In this document: one piece after another, positions 32,558-45,298 of the stretch
Layout: each line of letters starts with the position of its first letter
Numbering within the stretch: position 1 is the first letter of the stretch
DNA from: Blasia pusilla
Lineage: Eukaryota; Marchantiophyta; Marchantiopsida; Blasiales
NCBI GenBank assembly: GCA_050084515.1
Contig: CM114275.1
Span: 8,680,001 to 8,744,000, forward strand
DNA: 64,000 nucleotides
Direction of reading: 5' to 3'
Notes under the pieces: model-generated
Told to the model about the DNA's origin: nothing
Database searches by the model: none
What the model saw: the letters and a program-made list of their open reading frames with translations, nothing else
Program-made: the position numbers and the translations under genes

Positions 32558-35500
32558 ATGGGTGTCGTGGTTGGACTAGTGGTCATTCTTGGGCTGGCGT
32601 GGTTTTTCTGGACTCTGTACCGGTTTGCTAAGGCTGATGGTGCGTGGGATTGGAATTGCTCTTCCAATTCTGAGAGATGTGCTTAACGTGGCGATTCTGT
32701 TGCTTCTTGAATGCGTCTGCTTCATCAGTAGCTAGTTTTGCATATCCCCTCTGTTTTGCCTTCCAGTGAGTGAGCCGGAAGCACTTCCGAGCTCAATTTG
32801 TGTGTATTGCGACGATTTCAGCTTAATCCCCCGCGCAATCTTCATTCTCCTTCTCCACTTCCGTAATTACCAGCTAGGTTTGTCATGGCTGCTGTCCAGC
32901 GTTTGCATTCCATTATTGGTGGCTGATGTCGAGTAGAGATTTCTGTTTTCACGATCCATAGTTCAACAAAAAATCGAGCCCTGTGTTGAGACGATAGGTG
33001 CCATGAAGAAGAGCTCAATTGTGAGCTGTACGTGAAAAGGACTAGGGGCCTGAGATCGGACCATGGGATAGACGAATCAGAGAGTTATTTAGCTTCACGG
33101 TTGTAAAACAAACAGCTTATTTACCTTCTATATTTCGCTCGCAGGAGACTTGACCATTCTCAGTAAGGGTCCGCTTGAGCCGAAGGCATTTGAGGACAAG
33201 GTGCGCTCTGCCGTCTCTCTTACGTTTTATGCATAGCTGATTCGTGGATATCATGGAGGCTTTCTGAATGGCCAAGTACTGAGTGGTGGATGTGGTTGTA
33301 AACAGGTCGTCTGGATCACTGGAGCTAGCCAGGGAATCGGTATCGTAGCTCCTCTGGTGCACGGATCTCTCTCATGTTGTGTAATGTTATACCCTGGCTG
33401 AAGAGTGACATAGAAAACATGCAGTACTTAATTCAGGCTCGCCAATGATGCTACAGGGGAAATTCTGGCCAAAGAGTTTGCTAGTAATGGAGCCAAGCTC
33501 ATCCTGTCATCACGACGACCTTCCGAGCTGGAGCGCGTCAAGTCGAGTCTCACAGGTACAGATAATTTAGTTCTCTGGAAGTTTCAAACTTGGTTTGGTG
33601 GAATCAAATCGACCTGGAAACCGGAATCTCGTCAATGCTGAAGCCCAACCACACCAGATCACAAATCGTGTGAAGTATCATTTAGTCCTTTCCACCTGAA
33701 CGTGCACTGGAGCAAGAGGAATGTTGTCACACTCAATTAGGTCCCGGAAGATTGCATCCATTGTCCTGATGGGCCTCGTAATTTTTGCCGTATTCCAGCC
33801 GAAACGTACATACACATTTTTGTTTGAAGCAAATTAATTTCCTTTCGATATCAGGTCTTCTAACCCTCTGGAGACTGGGATTTGTATATCTAGGCAAACA
33901 TGCGCCGGATGGTGTCGTAGTGATACCTTTTGACCTTGCTGCGGGTGAGGCGGCCATCAGCGAAGCTGTGCTAAAGGCCGAGTCTGCGTTTGATGGGAAG
34001 GGCGTTGATATTATGGTGCACAACGCATCAGGTCCTCGACCTGTAAGTGGTTCAAACTCTGGAAACGCTCAGCCTCTTCGTTTCTCATAAGATCCCGGAT
34101 ACTGCTTTGCGATCTGTTAGAATACAGTGTACTCCCTACTTCTTAACTGTGCGAACTGGTGCTGTTAAGGTCCTGATAGTAAGGACTGATAAATTCAGTG
34201 GGTGTGACCCACTGGAGAGGTTGTGTCTATTTGTAGAGACGCATCTCTTGACAAACTGGACATTTTCTAGAATTGAATGTGTTCATTCATTCTAGTAAAG
34301 TCTTCCTCAGAAACTCAGTCCTGTGTCTAGCCTCATATACTGCTCTTCTTTCTAACATGGTATCAGAGCTGGATGCTTTCTAATTCAGGGACGCTTGATT
34401 TAGGAGAAGCATGATAAATGCTTTGTGCTTAGAAATTCTCTGTCGTAATTGTAAGAGCAATTTCAGGGGGCATTTCTCCTTTCTTTCCCGAAATTGAGGA
34501 TATCTTTACAATTTCGAGTGAAATTTCAGCAACTTCACCCGCAATGGTACCAATCACTTGAATTTTGGTCAATTTCAATTGCAATTTCAACGAAATTTCA
34601 AAATTTGTAAAATTTCAAGAATCGGGGTCAGTGTTCTGCGCGAAATCGTTTAACTTTTAGTCTGGCCAAGATTGTAATGCTGTAACTTACTCTCGATTCA
34701 GAACTAAGCCATTGAATCTATCCATAGCAGGTCTGCTTAACAAAAAAGATCTGGCCAAGATTACAAACAGGGCAAGGAAGGAGTGCGCACTCTTTATAAT
34801 CCAGTGGAAGTGCTTGTAAGTACAATCGCGGTTGGGTGAGTTCAGTGAAGATTTTCATAGAGTTCATGGGAAGGAATAGGAACTAAACCACAGAAGAAAC
34901 TTTGCTGATAAGATCAGCAATCAAGTTCTGGAAGACGTCTTCTCCAGGGGCTCCAATACGAGTTGCATGGAAAGATCTCCCCAAGTTTAATGGAGATCAT
35001 TTCCATTCCTGGAAGAATAAAATGAGTTGGATCCTTCGAGTCTAAGGATTGATGGATGTCATGGAAGGTAAAGAGCTCCTGCCAACGACTCCACCTGGTT
35101 CTATAACCAGCACATCTGCGTCAGGACCAGGGAGTAAGAAAGAATGGGATGACAAAAACCTCATTTCTTTGGCGATGTTGAATAAGTCCTCGGAAGATTA
35201 ACAACATCCAGTGATAGCTGACTATACAACAGCAGCAGAAGCTTGGGCTGAACTAAATCAAGTTTTTGAATCCCATGATATACCTATGCAAATGCATTTA
35301 AGAGATTCATTGCATACTCAGAAGATGAAAATCAGGAGTCTATGGCGAAACATATAACTAATCTTAGTCTGCTACTTCATCAATTGGGATCGACAGGACA
35401 GACCATTCCTGAAGCAAAAGCATATACTTGTCTTTTGCAAAGTCTTCCTATAGAATACAGATCCTTTGTGGGTTCTAGGCGTTTTCAACACACGTTGACC

Positions 35501-38500
35501 GCTCAATCTGTTTTTGCGAGTGTTTTTCTTGAGGAATCTCACCATAAAGAATAAGAGTTGGCTGCATTGTTCATTGCAAAGAAATGAGGGCGGCCCACTC
35601 AAGCGCCAAAGATAAAGATGCTTCCCCAGAAATCCATGGAGACAGGTTTTTCTTCAAGACAAGATCTTACCTTCTTCTTCTAAACCATCTTTTTCGAGAA
35701 AAAAGATAAAGTGCTTCTATAGTAAGAAGCGAGGCCATCTTGCTCAAGAGTGTAGGAAGAAGAAACAAGACAACTCCTCCGCTCACCCTACAGCGAATGT
35801 TCAGCGGATGTATGTGACCACATTATCATCCATCGGGACGGATTCTGGTGCTACACAACATATGCCATATAGTAAAAATGCCTTTGTGACATATACTGAA
35901 CTACCATCGGAGGAGTTCGTATATTTTGGCGATGACAGTCGTCAACCCATTCAAGGAAGAGGGAATGTACTCATTTCTTTGAATGATGGCCAGGAACAGA
36001 TCATACTTGATGTCCTACATGTTCCTGCACTCCGTAAGAAATTTTTTTCTATCAATCAGCTAGTTCTCCAAGGCGGGAGTCTTTTGATTCAACCTGAACA
36101 ATGCATCTTGAAAGACGAGACGGGTCAAGTCATTGCTCAGTGTATCAGTTTTAAGAAACTCTTAAAGTCGGGAACGACTTCCCCGACAAGTACACGTGCT
36201 AATTCTGTACGTTGTTTGGCTTTGACCACTTAAGAGTTGAACACCTATGATTCTAAAGTTAGGCCATATAAGTCTTCAACGGATTCAACGATTGAAACAA
36301 CATAATATGGTGTTAGAAAGTAGAGCTATACATGAGGCTAGACACCGGACTGAGTTTCTTAGAGGGCTACATATATCTGTGTGCACAAGACCAAGAAGGT
36401 CAATAGCACGAGTGGCTCCTGTGCTTGGAAACGGAACTCTGATTGACTTCCCTAGAGCATATGAAGTGCAAAAAGGGAGAGTTCAAAAAGAGAATTATCT
36501 AACCCTTGCACCTTATTATGTTGTTTCAATTGTTGAATCTGTTGAAGGCTCATATGGCCTAACTTTAGATGCCATTGATAGGTGTTCAACTCTTCAGTGG
36601 TCGAAGCCAAACAACGAACAGAATTAGCATGTGTACTTGTCGGGGAAGTTATTCCCAACTTAAAGAGTTTGTTAAAACTGATACACGCAATGACTTGACC
36701 CATCTCGTCTTTCAAGATGCATTGTTCCGGTTGAATCGAAAGACTCCCGCCTTGGAGAACAAGTGGATTGACAGATAATAAATTCTTATGGAATGCAGGA
36801 ACATGTAGGACATCAGGTATGATCCGTTCCTGGCCATCATTCAAAGAGTTCAAACATTCTCTGGAAGCAAATATTTTATCACGTTTATTGATGATCTTTC
36901 ACGTTATACACGGGTATTTTATACTTATTGCAAAAGAAGTCTCAAGCCTTTGCTAAGTTTCAGGAATTTCAAGCGATGACTGAAAATTACCTGAATACGC
37001 GCATCAAAGTTTTACGTTCAGATAATGCTCTTGAATATAAATCTCGAGCTTTTACTGAATTTTGTGTGCATCATCGTATTCAGCGTCAGTTTTCTATTCC
37101 TGATACTCCCGAACAGAACGGAGTGGCTGAACGAAAGAACCGAACTTTGATCAATTCTGTTGTAACTATGTTTACACATTCTAATCTTTCTCATGGTTAT
37201 TGTGGAGAAGCCATTCACACTACGGTTTATTTACAGAACAGATCTCCATCCAAGGCTCTTCCCAATTACAAAACCCCTTATGAACTTTGGCATGGACAGA
37301 AACCTGATCTACGCCACTTACAAGTTTTTGAGAGTACTGCCTTTGCTCATATTGAGAAAGACCATTGGGGTAAGATTGACCCCAAGAGTATCGAATGTAT
37401 TTTCCTTGGTTATTCTCCAACAGCCAAAGGATATCGGTTACAGCGGAAAGACTCTCACAAGATTCTTGAGAGTAGATCTGTCAAGTTTATGCCTCTTGCA
37501 GTTCGGGATAGTACCCTTCCCCATCAACAGGCATCCGGTCTTCCGCCCTATGTGCTCGAAGATTTTACTTTGTTTCTCCCATTTCCATTAGCTTCATCTA
37601 CAAATTCAGTTCGCAAGCTTCATCTTCCGCCTATACTTCCTCCGCCACCGTTATCACCAGGACGGCCACCGACAGTGGCAGCTTTCACTCCGGGTACACC
37701 GTCCCCTGTAGTTGGAGTTTGCTCAGACCCTTCTCCTCCCTTCGTTAGTCATTCTTCCACACATGATGTCCCTGCCACTGCTCGAGCCCGCTTTGGCCAA
37801 ACATACCAACGCCGCCACTGGAAGCTTCGGGAGAATCCTCTCTTTTCTACTCCTCTTGTTGATACGGTTCGCAACCTTGAGCACTTGTTGGATACACTAA
37901 GACAACCCAACTCTACATCTGCGGCTCCGGTTGTCCAACTTCCGGACCCTGCAGCTTCAGACGCCCTCTCACCCTCTTCCCTCGTTATTGATCCTATCTT
38001 TCGAAGGGGGGAAAGAGTTAGAAGACATGTCAAAAAATATGATCAAGTGTTGGAAGAAAGGAAGAAGTCTCATAGAGCTTTATTTTCATATGGAGAAACT
38101 CACTCAGAACCTACTTATCGAGAAGCTTTACAGAGTGGTGATTCTATTAAATGGCAAGAAGGTATGAAAGATGAATTTTCTTCTTTAGAGAAAAATCATA
38201 CTTGGACATTGACAGAGTTACCTTTGGGCAAGAACGTCGTAGGCTGCAAATGGATTTACAAAATCAAATAGAAGCCTCTGATGGTTCTATTGATCGATAT
38301 AAGGCCAGGTTAGTAGCTAAGGGATATTCTCAAGTTTATTGTGTTGATTTTTCTGAAACACTTTCTCCTGTGGTGAAGTTGACATCCATTTGGGTGTTAT
38401 TGGCTCTAGCAGCTCAACATGATTTGGAACTTCACCAAATGGACGTGAAAACTGCTTTTTTGAACAGACTATTAGATGAAGAAGTTTATATGCCCCTTCG

Positions 38501-41500
38501 TGAAGGGTTGAATATCTCTTCTGAGAAAAACATAGTATGCAAAGTGAATAAGTCTATTTATGGACTAAAGCAATCCTCACGACAATGGTGTCAACGAATT
38601 GATTCATTTTTACTACAGATTGCTTCTATCAGAGCTAATGCGGATCAGAATGTCTACATTTACTTTAAAGAGAGTGCGTTTGTGTATTTAGTACTATATG
38701 TGGACGACAGCATATTAGCAAGTGATTCTTTGCAACTCCTTACAAATATGAAGGAGAAACTTAAAACTGAGTTCGACATGGGGGACTTAAAAGAGCTCCA
38801 TTGTTGTCTCGGCATGCAAGTGGACAGAAATCGTGAAGAAGGGTGGATTCAAATCTCCCAGCCACGATATTTGGTTGAAAAGCTTGTGAGGTTCAACATG
38901 GCTGACTGTAAGCCTATTGATACACCTGTGGAACCAAGTTTGAAGTTAAGTGTGCATGACTCTCCCAATTCAGTGGGAGAAAGTGAAGAGATAAGAGTTT
39001 TACGATGGTCTGTACTAGACCCCATATTTTTTATGCTGTTTATTCAGTGGCTCAGTTCGTGTCAAAGCCTGGACTGATACACTGGAAGGCAGTGAAAATA
39101 ATTTTCAGATATCTGAAAGGAGCGCTTGATTTTGGTTTTGAGTTTAGAAAAGTTCTTCAACCGTCTGGTTTAATAGGATACTCGGATGCAGATTGGGAAG
39201 GTTGCCTTGACACAAGACGGTCTACTTCTGGGTATTGCTTCCAACTACTAGTTGGACATCAAAGAAGCAAAAGTCAGTTGCACTTTTTTCTACAGAACCA
39301 GAGGATATGGCACTGTCTAAGGTTGGAGCCGAAGCTATGTGGTTAAGAGGATTACTGAATGATCTGGGCTTGGAGCTTCAGTCGATGAAGATATTCTGCG
39401 ATATTCAAAGTGCTATTGCACAAGTAGAAACCCAGAAGAATCATGAAAGACCGAAACATATTGATATTAGATATCATTTTGTCAGGGACGTAGTCATGAA
39501 TAATTTACTGAAGTTAGTTTTTCTGCAAACCAAAGATATGGTTGCAGATATAACGACAAAACCATTAGCTAGAGAAAGACATTGGTGTCATTGTCGGCAT
39601 TTGGGTTTGTTAGTTGAAAATGAGGAAGAGTGTAGTAAGTAGGTAGTAAGTGGGAGTATTAGAATACAATGTACTCCCTACTTCTTACTTGTGCGAACTA
39701 GTGCTGTTAAGGTCCTAATAGTTAGGACAGATATATTCAGTGGGTGTGACCTTCTGGAGAGGCTGTGTCTAATATCTCTTGACAAACTCGGATCAAGGGT
39801 TTAACCCCTGATCCTGGACCTGTGTTGATTCATTTTAGTAAAGTCTTCCTCAGAAACTCAGTCCTGTGTCTAGCCTCATGTATTGCTCTACTTTCTAACA
39901 AGATCTTAGTTAGAGATGATGTTCTGGCATAGACTATTCTCTGACCCTGTTTACCACATGTATCACTGGAGCTTGGGATGCATGACCCCGTGCTGAGCTT
40001 TGTTTGTTTTTTCTGTGCAGAAAATGTCGTGTTTGGACATCTCAGAGAGCACGACTCAGGTTGGCTGCAAGCCATTTCAGATTTTTGATGGTCTCAAATT
40101 TTTGTTTACCACCTGAAAACAGCAAGAGAGAGACTCATCGTGGGCGAAATTTGAATTTGTCTTAGAGTTGATACCTATGCAGTATCTATCTAAGCAGCTG
40201 CACTCGTCTCTATAGTTTAGGCTCACATAGTCGTCATGGTGTCAAACCATAAGACGAGGTAGACAACAGAGTCAAGTAGAAATGTAACATGTTGAGGATA
40301 CTGCAAACAGGAATATAATTTTCCTCAGTAATTGAACACTAGAATGTTGTTGAACTGGCTTGGAATGCAGGCGATGTTTGCTGTAAATGTGCTTGGAACA
40401 ATAACTCTGACGAGGCTTCTGGTGCCCCAGATGATAAACAGAGGTCGTGGCCAATTTGTTTTGGTATGCCTCTTGAGCTTTGAAACCCGTAGCAAACTTG
40501 GCTTGATGCTTCCTAAGGCATTGCCAAGGAAGATTTTTCTAGCTTTGCATGTATGCTCAAATGAGGTATTAGTTTCTTCTTTCCATAATGGTTTGAGGGT
40601 CACTTTGAAGACTGGTAGGTATTTATCATAAGGGCTGTAGTTGACTAGCACCTTTATGTACTCATTTGAGTTAATGTATTCTGCTACTCATTTGGCAGGT
40701 CAGCAGCGCAGCAGGAAAAGTTAGTGCACCAGGTCAATCTGTCTATGCTGCCACAAAACATGCAGTCAATGGTTACTTTGAAACCCTACGGAGTGAGGTG
40801 CTATTTTTCTCTTGGAAAAATGAGAGTTGTTGAATGCAAACAATCTTCACTACAACAGATGAGAGCTATTGATTGCAACCCAGCAAATGGTCATTAAATA
40901 TGATCAGGAATTGATGTTTCTGTTTCGCTGTGGGATTGGTGTAGAAGGAAAAAGCTGCATTGTAGAGGTTGCGGTTTATTTAGTGTGAGCAGTTATTTCA
41001 AGTGTGGAGGTGTCTGCCAGGACTTGTTTCTCAGTCATGCTGGACAATCCTTCTTTGTCCTTATCAAATTTTACTTGATTAGTTGATTTTTTGTGGAAAG
41101 AGAAATATCTTCGAATTCCTTCATTAACCACAATAGTGTAACACCTTCAACAGGTTGGATATTCAGGAATCAAGGTCACAATCGTCTGCCCAGGCCCAGT
41201 GCAAACTGACACCACTTCAGATGAGGTGCTCATCAGCTACCAAACTGTCACATCATGCATGGTCTTAATGCATGTGCAAATGAATTACTCACAAGTTCAT
41301 TCACATCAGCACCATTTATTCCAAAGCCGGATTTGGCTTCGCTGATAGGTATGGGGTAAGTAATGCAGGCCATGAACATACTCGATGTACTCAATAAATA
41401 TTCCCATAAATGTTTTCTATTGTAAATTTGTGGCATGTATTTGCTGTACCTTGACGATTATTGTGTGCAGACACGGCAACCATTAGCAAGGGTCACAGAA

Positions 41501-42668
41501 CTCATTATGAAGGCCATCTATCATGAGCTTGAGGAGACCTTAATAGCAACCCAGGTAATGCAGTGCACACACTGACATATTATGAGGATACATATTTGCC
41601 TGTGTAGAGAAGCTTGGTAGATATGGAGTGTTTTAAATTTTCAACTGTTTCCACTCTTATTTCACACATCTATACTATTATTCTAGTACCCTGTCTTGCA
41701 GTGCTTGCCTGAGTCGTCGACACCTCTAGATTTTGACCAATGCAAGGTTGCCACCTGTCCCACATATACTAGGGTCATTCAGGAGTCGGTTTTTGGGTTG
41801 GTCAAGTTATTTGGTCATTTTGTAGAGTAATAATGGGTAATTTGAATTGACTATCATTACCTGTGCATCGCATGGTACATCCACTAGTGTGTTTGATTTG
41901 TGACATGCATGTTCCTGGTCAGTGTGAATATAGGAAGTTTTCTGTGAGGATGATAGATTGTTGCGATTATAAAATTCTGTCACTAGACTAATGTTAACAT
42001 GTTTTCAATGGTTTTGTTTGTTTTAAGTGCAGCCGGTCCTTAGTGTGTTATATTTGCAGCAATACTTTCCAGGCATCACCTCTAAAATACTTCAAAAGGT
42101 ACTATTTTTTGACTCGAGAAGTCAAAATTTTTACATCACTGAGAAAATGGACGAGAACTTGGAGGTTTGGGTGTGAGTGGTGCTACTAAATTGTGATTGA
42201 AGATGTCTTTTAACCTTCTAGGACACCTGAAAGTCTTTGTGGGAGTTGTGCACTGATGGATGTAGTCGTCTTCCTTTTCCTGTCCCTTATAGAACTTAGC
42301 TCTAGACTTCAGAAGATCAGAATGATCAGAATGCGGCCATTATGTTAGACTGGAAGGTGGGGTTATTTAATTGGCAAAGGACATTGCTCCTAGAATTCAG
42401 AGTTATCTGGTCTGGGAAGACCAGTAGTCCTAGGTTGCAAGTAGAGCACCGTTTAAACCATGGTCTATTTGCACTAATGAACTGCCAAATGGTGGTGATA
42501 TGTTGTGAGAGCTGTCACATCAAACTACCAGTCCTAATCCTCTCTGAAGATGACTATGCTCATGTTGGCTTGTTATTGCAACTGCAGATTGGTCCAAAGC
42601 GTGTCCGGATGGGAAACACATACAGTATGTCAAAGCTGGTTGGGAAAGGAGCAGTAAACAACAAATGA
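32558..42668 (+). CDS. DHRS7-like short-chain dehydrogenase/reductase
   Basis: Twelve coding exons: 32558-32639, 33145-33200, 33306-33339, 33457-33555, 33894-34042, 40021-40059, 40371-40463, 40699-40797, 41154-41225, 41471-41554, 42033-42098, 42588-42668 (954 nt, 317 residues, phases consistent). Residues 1-22 form a hydrophobic anchor (VVVGLVVILGLAWFFW), typical of DHRS7-type proteins at the ER. The Rossmann cofactor motif TGASQGIG is at 51-58. HNASG (133-137) replaces the usual NNAG. SS at 186-187 and Tyr200-x3-Lys204 (YAATK) form the catalytic set. CPGP at about 229-232 follows. The substrate is unknown; family members reduce steroids, retinoids or lipids using NADP(H). Intron 5 is 5.98 kb because a copia element sits in it (34115-39900). 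The encoded protein appears intact. Confidence 0.9.
34115..34357 (+). repeat. Copia 5' LTR
   Basis: 243 bp, TGTTAGAATACAGTG... to ...CTTTCTAACA. It matches the 3' LTR at 39657-39900 over its length, with scattered substitutions and small indels. Confidence 0.9.
34358..34369 (+). other. Copia primer-binding site
   Basis: TGGTATCAGAGC directly follows the 5' LTR and is complementary to the 3' end of plant initiator Met-tRNA, the standard copia primer. Confidence 0.92.
34370..34955 (+). other. Copia leader with AATTTCA-rich tract
   Basis: Between the primer site and gag, positions about 34440-34630 repeat short AATTTCA/AATTTCG-type words many times. The tract is AT-rich and non-coding. It may be an internal low-complexity expansion or a foreign fragment. 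Confidence 0.5.
34956..35806 (+). pseudogene. gag: Copia gag
   Basis: The frame reads LPKFNGDHFHSWK (about 34980), a stop, then AEAWAELNQVFESHD (35240), HITNLSLLLHQLGSTG (35345) and QSLPIEYRSFVGS (35440), as in the copia gag (UBN2-type) domain. A zinc knuckle remains as KCFYSKKRGHLAQEC (about 35709), but its second Cys is Ser. At least four stops interrupt it. Confidence 0.8.
35807..36310 (+). pseudogene. pol: Copia protease and pre-integrase segment
   Basis: TDSGATQHM contains the catalytic DSGA of the copia aspartic protease (about 35838). VLHVPALRKKFFSINQL and LKLGHISLQRIQRL (36250) are the usual following blocks, ending in the GAG-pre-integrase motif. A stop after RCLALTT and a shift break the frame before the inverted segment. 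Confidence 0.8.
36311..36853 (-). other. Inverted duplicate of copia protease/LTR sequence
   Basis: On the minus strand 36853-36452 repeats the same blocks as 35970-36310 (LNDGQERIIPDVLHVPA, LVLQGGSL, HLKLGHMSLQQIQQL). The adjacent 36316-36360 is an antisense LTR scrap (CATGAGGCTAGACACCGGACTGAG). An antisense piece of a sister copy therefore sits in the middle of this element, perhaps by template switching during reverse transcription. Confidence 0.75.
36854..38271 (+). pseudogene. pol: Copia integrase and RT start
   Basis: After a short shifted piece (36854-36930), a 447-codon frame opens. It has LRSDNALEY with the second catalytic Asp (about 37012) and DTPEQNGVAERKNRT with the catalytic Glu (about 37102). 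AYLQNR-like and CIFLGYSPTAKGYRL motifs follow. A variable Pro/Ser-rich linker precedes the RT start NVVGCKWIYKIK (38235-38268). The HHCC domain is lost to the inverted segment. Confidence 0.85.
38250..39656 (+). pseudogene. pol: Copia reverse transcriptase and RNase H
   Basis: After a frameshift near 38260 the RT continues: YKARLVAKGYSQ, QMDVKTAFLN (38437), SIYGLKQSSRQW (38553) and YVDDSILAS (38698). A further shift near 39000 leads to the RNase H pieces GYSDADWEGCLDTRRSTSGY (39176) and TSKKQKSVALFSTEPE. It ends LGLLVENEEECSK and then the purine tract AAGTGGGAG before the 3' LTR. Three frames are used, so it is non-functional. Confidence 0.85.
39657..39900 (+). repeat. Copia 3' LTR
   Basis: 244 bp ending CTACTTTCTAACA, followed by AGATC. 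It differs from the 5' LTR at many sites, so the insertion is not recent. The first dinucleotide is TA rather than TG. Confidence 0.88.
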
Positions 42669-44479
42669 TTGTCACTCACACAGATAAGGTCATACTTGAA
42701 ATTTCACATTGAAGCGCTCATGTTTTCGCATTCAACTGTTCCACAATCGCATCTTCTTCATGATGCACACACAATTCACCATTGGAAATCCCTACACATT
42801 CTTGAACTTACATCCTCTGGCTATTACCGTCTCTCTATTAGCGTTCGGAATACCCATTTCGTGATCAGCTCCCCGGCTGTCAAATCTGCCTTGCAGGTTG
42901 CCTGGAAAAAAGATGCAGTTGAGGAAAACGGATGACCTTTGGTTATTTATTGCTTATCTCCATCCCTCTGAAATATGCGATCAATTTGACCCTTCCTCTT
43001 AAAAGGGAGGGGGCAAAGTACATTCCATATAAATACATGGTGTAGCAACATCATGTAAGAGAGGTAAGAGGTTGTGGTGCCGTCTATGTTCTCTTACCTT
43101 AGAGTATATCACATCAAGGAAAGCATGATGGAGAAATTGATGGTGTTATAATAGGATCAACAGAAGTTTTAATCTACATTATTAATGGAGAAGGGTACCT
43201 TACTATGTGAAGAAAATCTGGTTTTAGGAAAGTGAATTTTCATTTTGTCTTTTCTTGAAGAAAATGAATGCATTTATTAAATTTCATATGATATTGTGAA
43301 AAAAGAACTCTATATTCTCACCAGTTTAAAAAAGGATAAAGTATAAGGAATAAAATATTCTCACTATGGAAGTATAAGGAATAAAATTTTCTCACTACTT
43401 CATAAAGAAAATGTGAAAATTACTCCAAAAATGATTGAATATTTATTATCAATGAGTGGAATGCATTCCACAAGCATTTTACAGATTCTAATTCACACAT
43501 TCAGTGCATCAAATATCAAAATGAGTTGTTATCCTATGAAACTACATGTTGAAGTCCCATATGCTTAAAAGATTGACTAGTTTAGTTAATTTCTAGCTTA
43601 CTTCTTATTAGTTTCCCAATGGGTAGAACCCAACCTCGCATAAAAGGGTGGTGCGCTATTTAAGTGTAATTTTGTTTTGAGATGTCAAATGAAGTTGGGA
43701 ACATGTGAATTGCATGAGGATTTTATTTCTCAAGAATTCCCGTCTTTCACATGGTGGTGTGTCAACCTAGTCGACAATCGTCCGGTAATTTGCGAATGCA
43801 AGTAAGCAATTGGACGGTTCTTTTCAGGGAAGAGTTTTTTCTTCTTCCCAAGGGTATGAAAGAGGGAGAGAGAGTTCTCACAAGTCAATTTTCTCATGTT
43901 GAGCCTTTGGAACAATTTTTTCTTAGGTCCTAATAGAGTTTAGATTCCCTCACGGACGAGGATGGATGTGGTTTGGTATTACATGTAGATTCAAGAGTGA
44001 AATTGGCCTTGTGCGCCACTTTTATCTGATTTTTTTTTTTTTGTTCTTGGTGTGAGTGCTTTTTTTTATGTAGATTCACCTATGTCTTAGGAAGATCGGT
44101 GTTCCGAAATGTGTAGATGTAATCGATTAGTAATGTGAGTCCATATGACATGGGAGTTTTCAAAGGTAGAAGCTTATTTTTCGACTACACATGTCCATGA
44201 ATAAAATAGTTCTTCGAAATTTTCACCCTATATAAATCATACTCATAGACCATATACTAGTTACGATAATATCTTGCCCTTGCTTGTTCTATGTGTATAT
44301 ATTTAATTAATCACGAGCTTGATACCCTTAAATAGAAACATCTAGATATGACTACGGAAGATTTGTATGGCCATTCATCCACGTATAGCATGAGTACATA
44401 AATTCTATATTCATCCGTGGCACGTACGTCACCTAAGAGACTTAAAAGGCAATTGTGAGGAAACATAATATCTTCCTCA
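42669..44479. other. 3' flank and old repeat, no gene
   Basis: The first ~300 bases are probably dehydrogenase 3' UTR. From about 43600 to 44180 the sequence resembles 17500-18180 (shared order around AGATTCCCTCA and TTCTTGGTGTGAG), which marks a decayed LTR-like repeat. A poly-T run is at about 44030. No coding gene is supported. Confidence 0.4.
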
Positions 44480-44483
44480 TATT

Positions 44484-45088
44484 TGTCACGTCTTTTAGTA
44501 TAGATCGGTGAGATTTAGTAAAGCGTCTTCGTGAGTAGTGGAGGATAGGTTCACTAGGTCGAGGATAACCTGTTTCATTTCGGTTCATTTGGAGCCATAT
44601 TGAGCAGATTACTATTTTAAGTAAGTACTTTTTTGAGTATATGTTCGACTTTATTTTTTTGGTAAGTGGCCCTTGATTTCCTAGATGAGGTCAAGAGCCA
44701 AGGAAGTGACTTGGGAGAATAGATTACCATGGAGAGAGTTTGGGAGAAGAGCAGGATATACCTCAAGGAGAGACAACTTAAGAGCTCATTCTCTCTTTGT
44801 TGAACCTCTTGGCCTGAGGCGGCGGAACTATGGTCCCTTGCCTTGTGAGTGTAACCCAAGCCTCGCATTAGGAGAGTGGGTTGGGTTTGACATGAGAGAC
44901 AGTGCACACTTTTGAGAGCTATGGTGTGAGATGGTGTAGAAAGATATTGGATCTTACTTTATTGGAGATATTTTAGTACTTCTTGTCTCGTTGTTTGGAT
45001 GCCATAAGTTAGCATGGGATCGTGCGTGTTTGTGTGTGCGTTCGGTGATAGCGATATATGTTGAGTAGCGATGTGTATGTGCACGATA
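44484..45088 (+). mobile_element. Solo A-B unit, duplication TATT
   Basis: It runs TGTCACGTCTTTTAG to GTGCACGATA. TATT flanks it at 44480-44483 and 45089-45092. Part A is slightly shortened and part B is complete. It shows again that A-B is a complete integrated unit with 4-bp duplications. Confidence 0.88.
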
Positions 45089-45092
45089 TATT

Positions 45093-45298
45093 AATCTCCA
45101 ATAAAGTATCTAATAGCGAATCAAAAAAGATTCTAGATATAATCAATGGTGGAATAGTTCAACCCTAATTTCACATCGAGAGAAGCATCTGCTAAGTGTA
45201 TGATCTTTCTCATAATAGAATGAAAGTTTTCTTAAATATTCATATCCTTGGACTTATTCAAATTCTAGGCCACATTGAAGTATTTACTCTAATATAAG
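45093..45298. other. Spacer between solo unit and element 2
   Basis: About 200 bases of AT-rich sequence with nothing recognisable. The last four bases TAAG (45295-45298) are the left flank of element 2. Confidence 0.4.

Larger units (their letters stand above)
34115..39900 (+). mobile_element. Ty1/copia retrotransposon in intron 5 of the dehydrogenase
   Basis: The 5' LTR is 34115-34357 (TGTTAG...CTAACA) and the 3' LTR 39657-39900, clearly alike though diverged (the 3' copy starts TATTAG). Flanks are CGATC (34110-34114) and AGATC (39901-39905), a 5-bp duplication with one mismatch. The order PBS, gag, protease, integrase, RT, RNase H is copia-type. It is inactive: gag has stops, Pol is frameshifted, and an inverted segment lies between protease and integrase. 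It is co-oriented with the host gene and must be spliced out with the intron. Confidence 0.92.
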
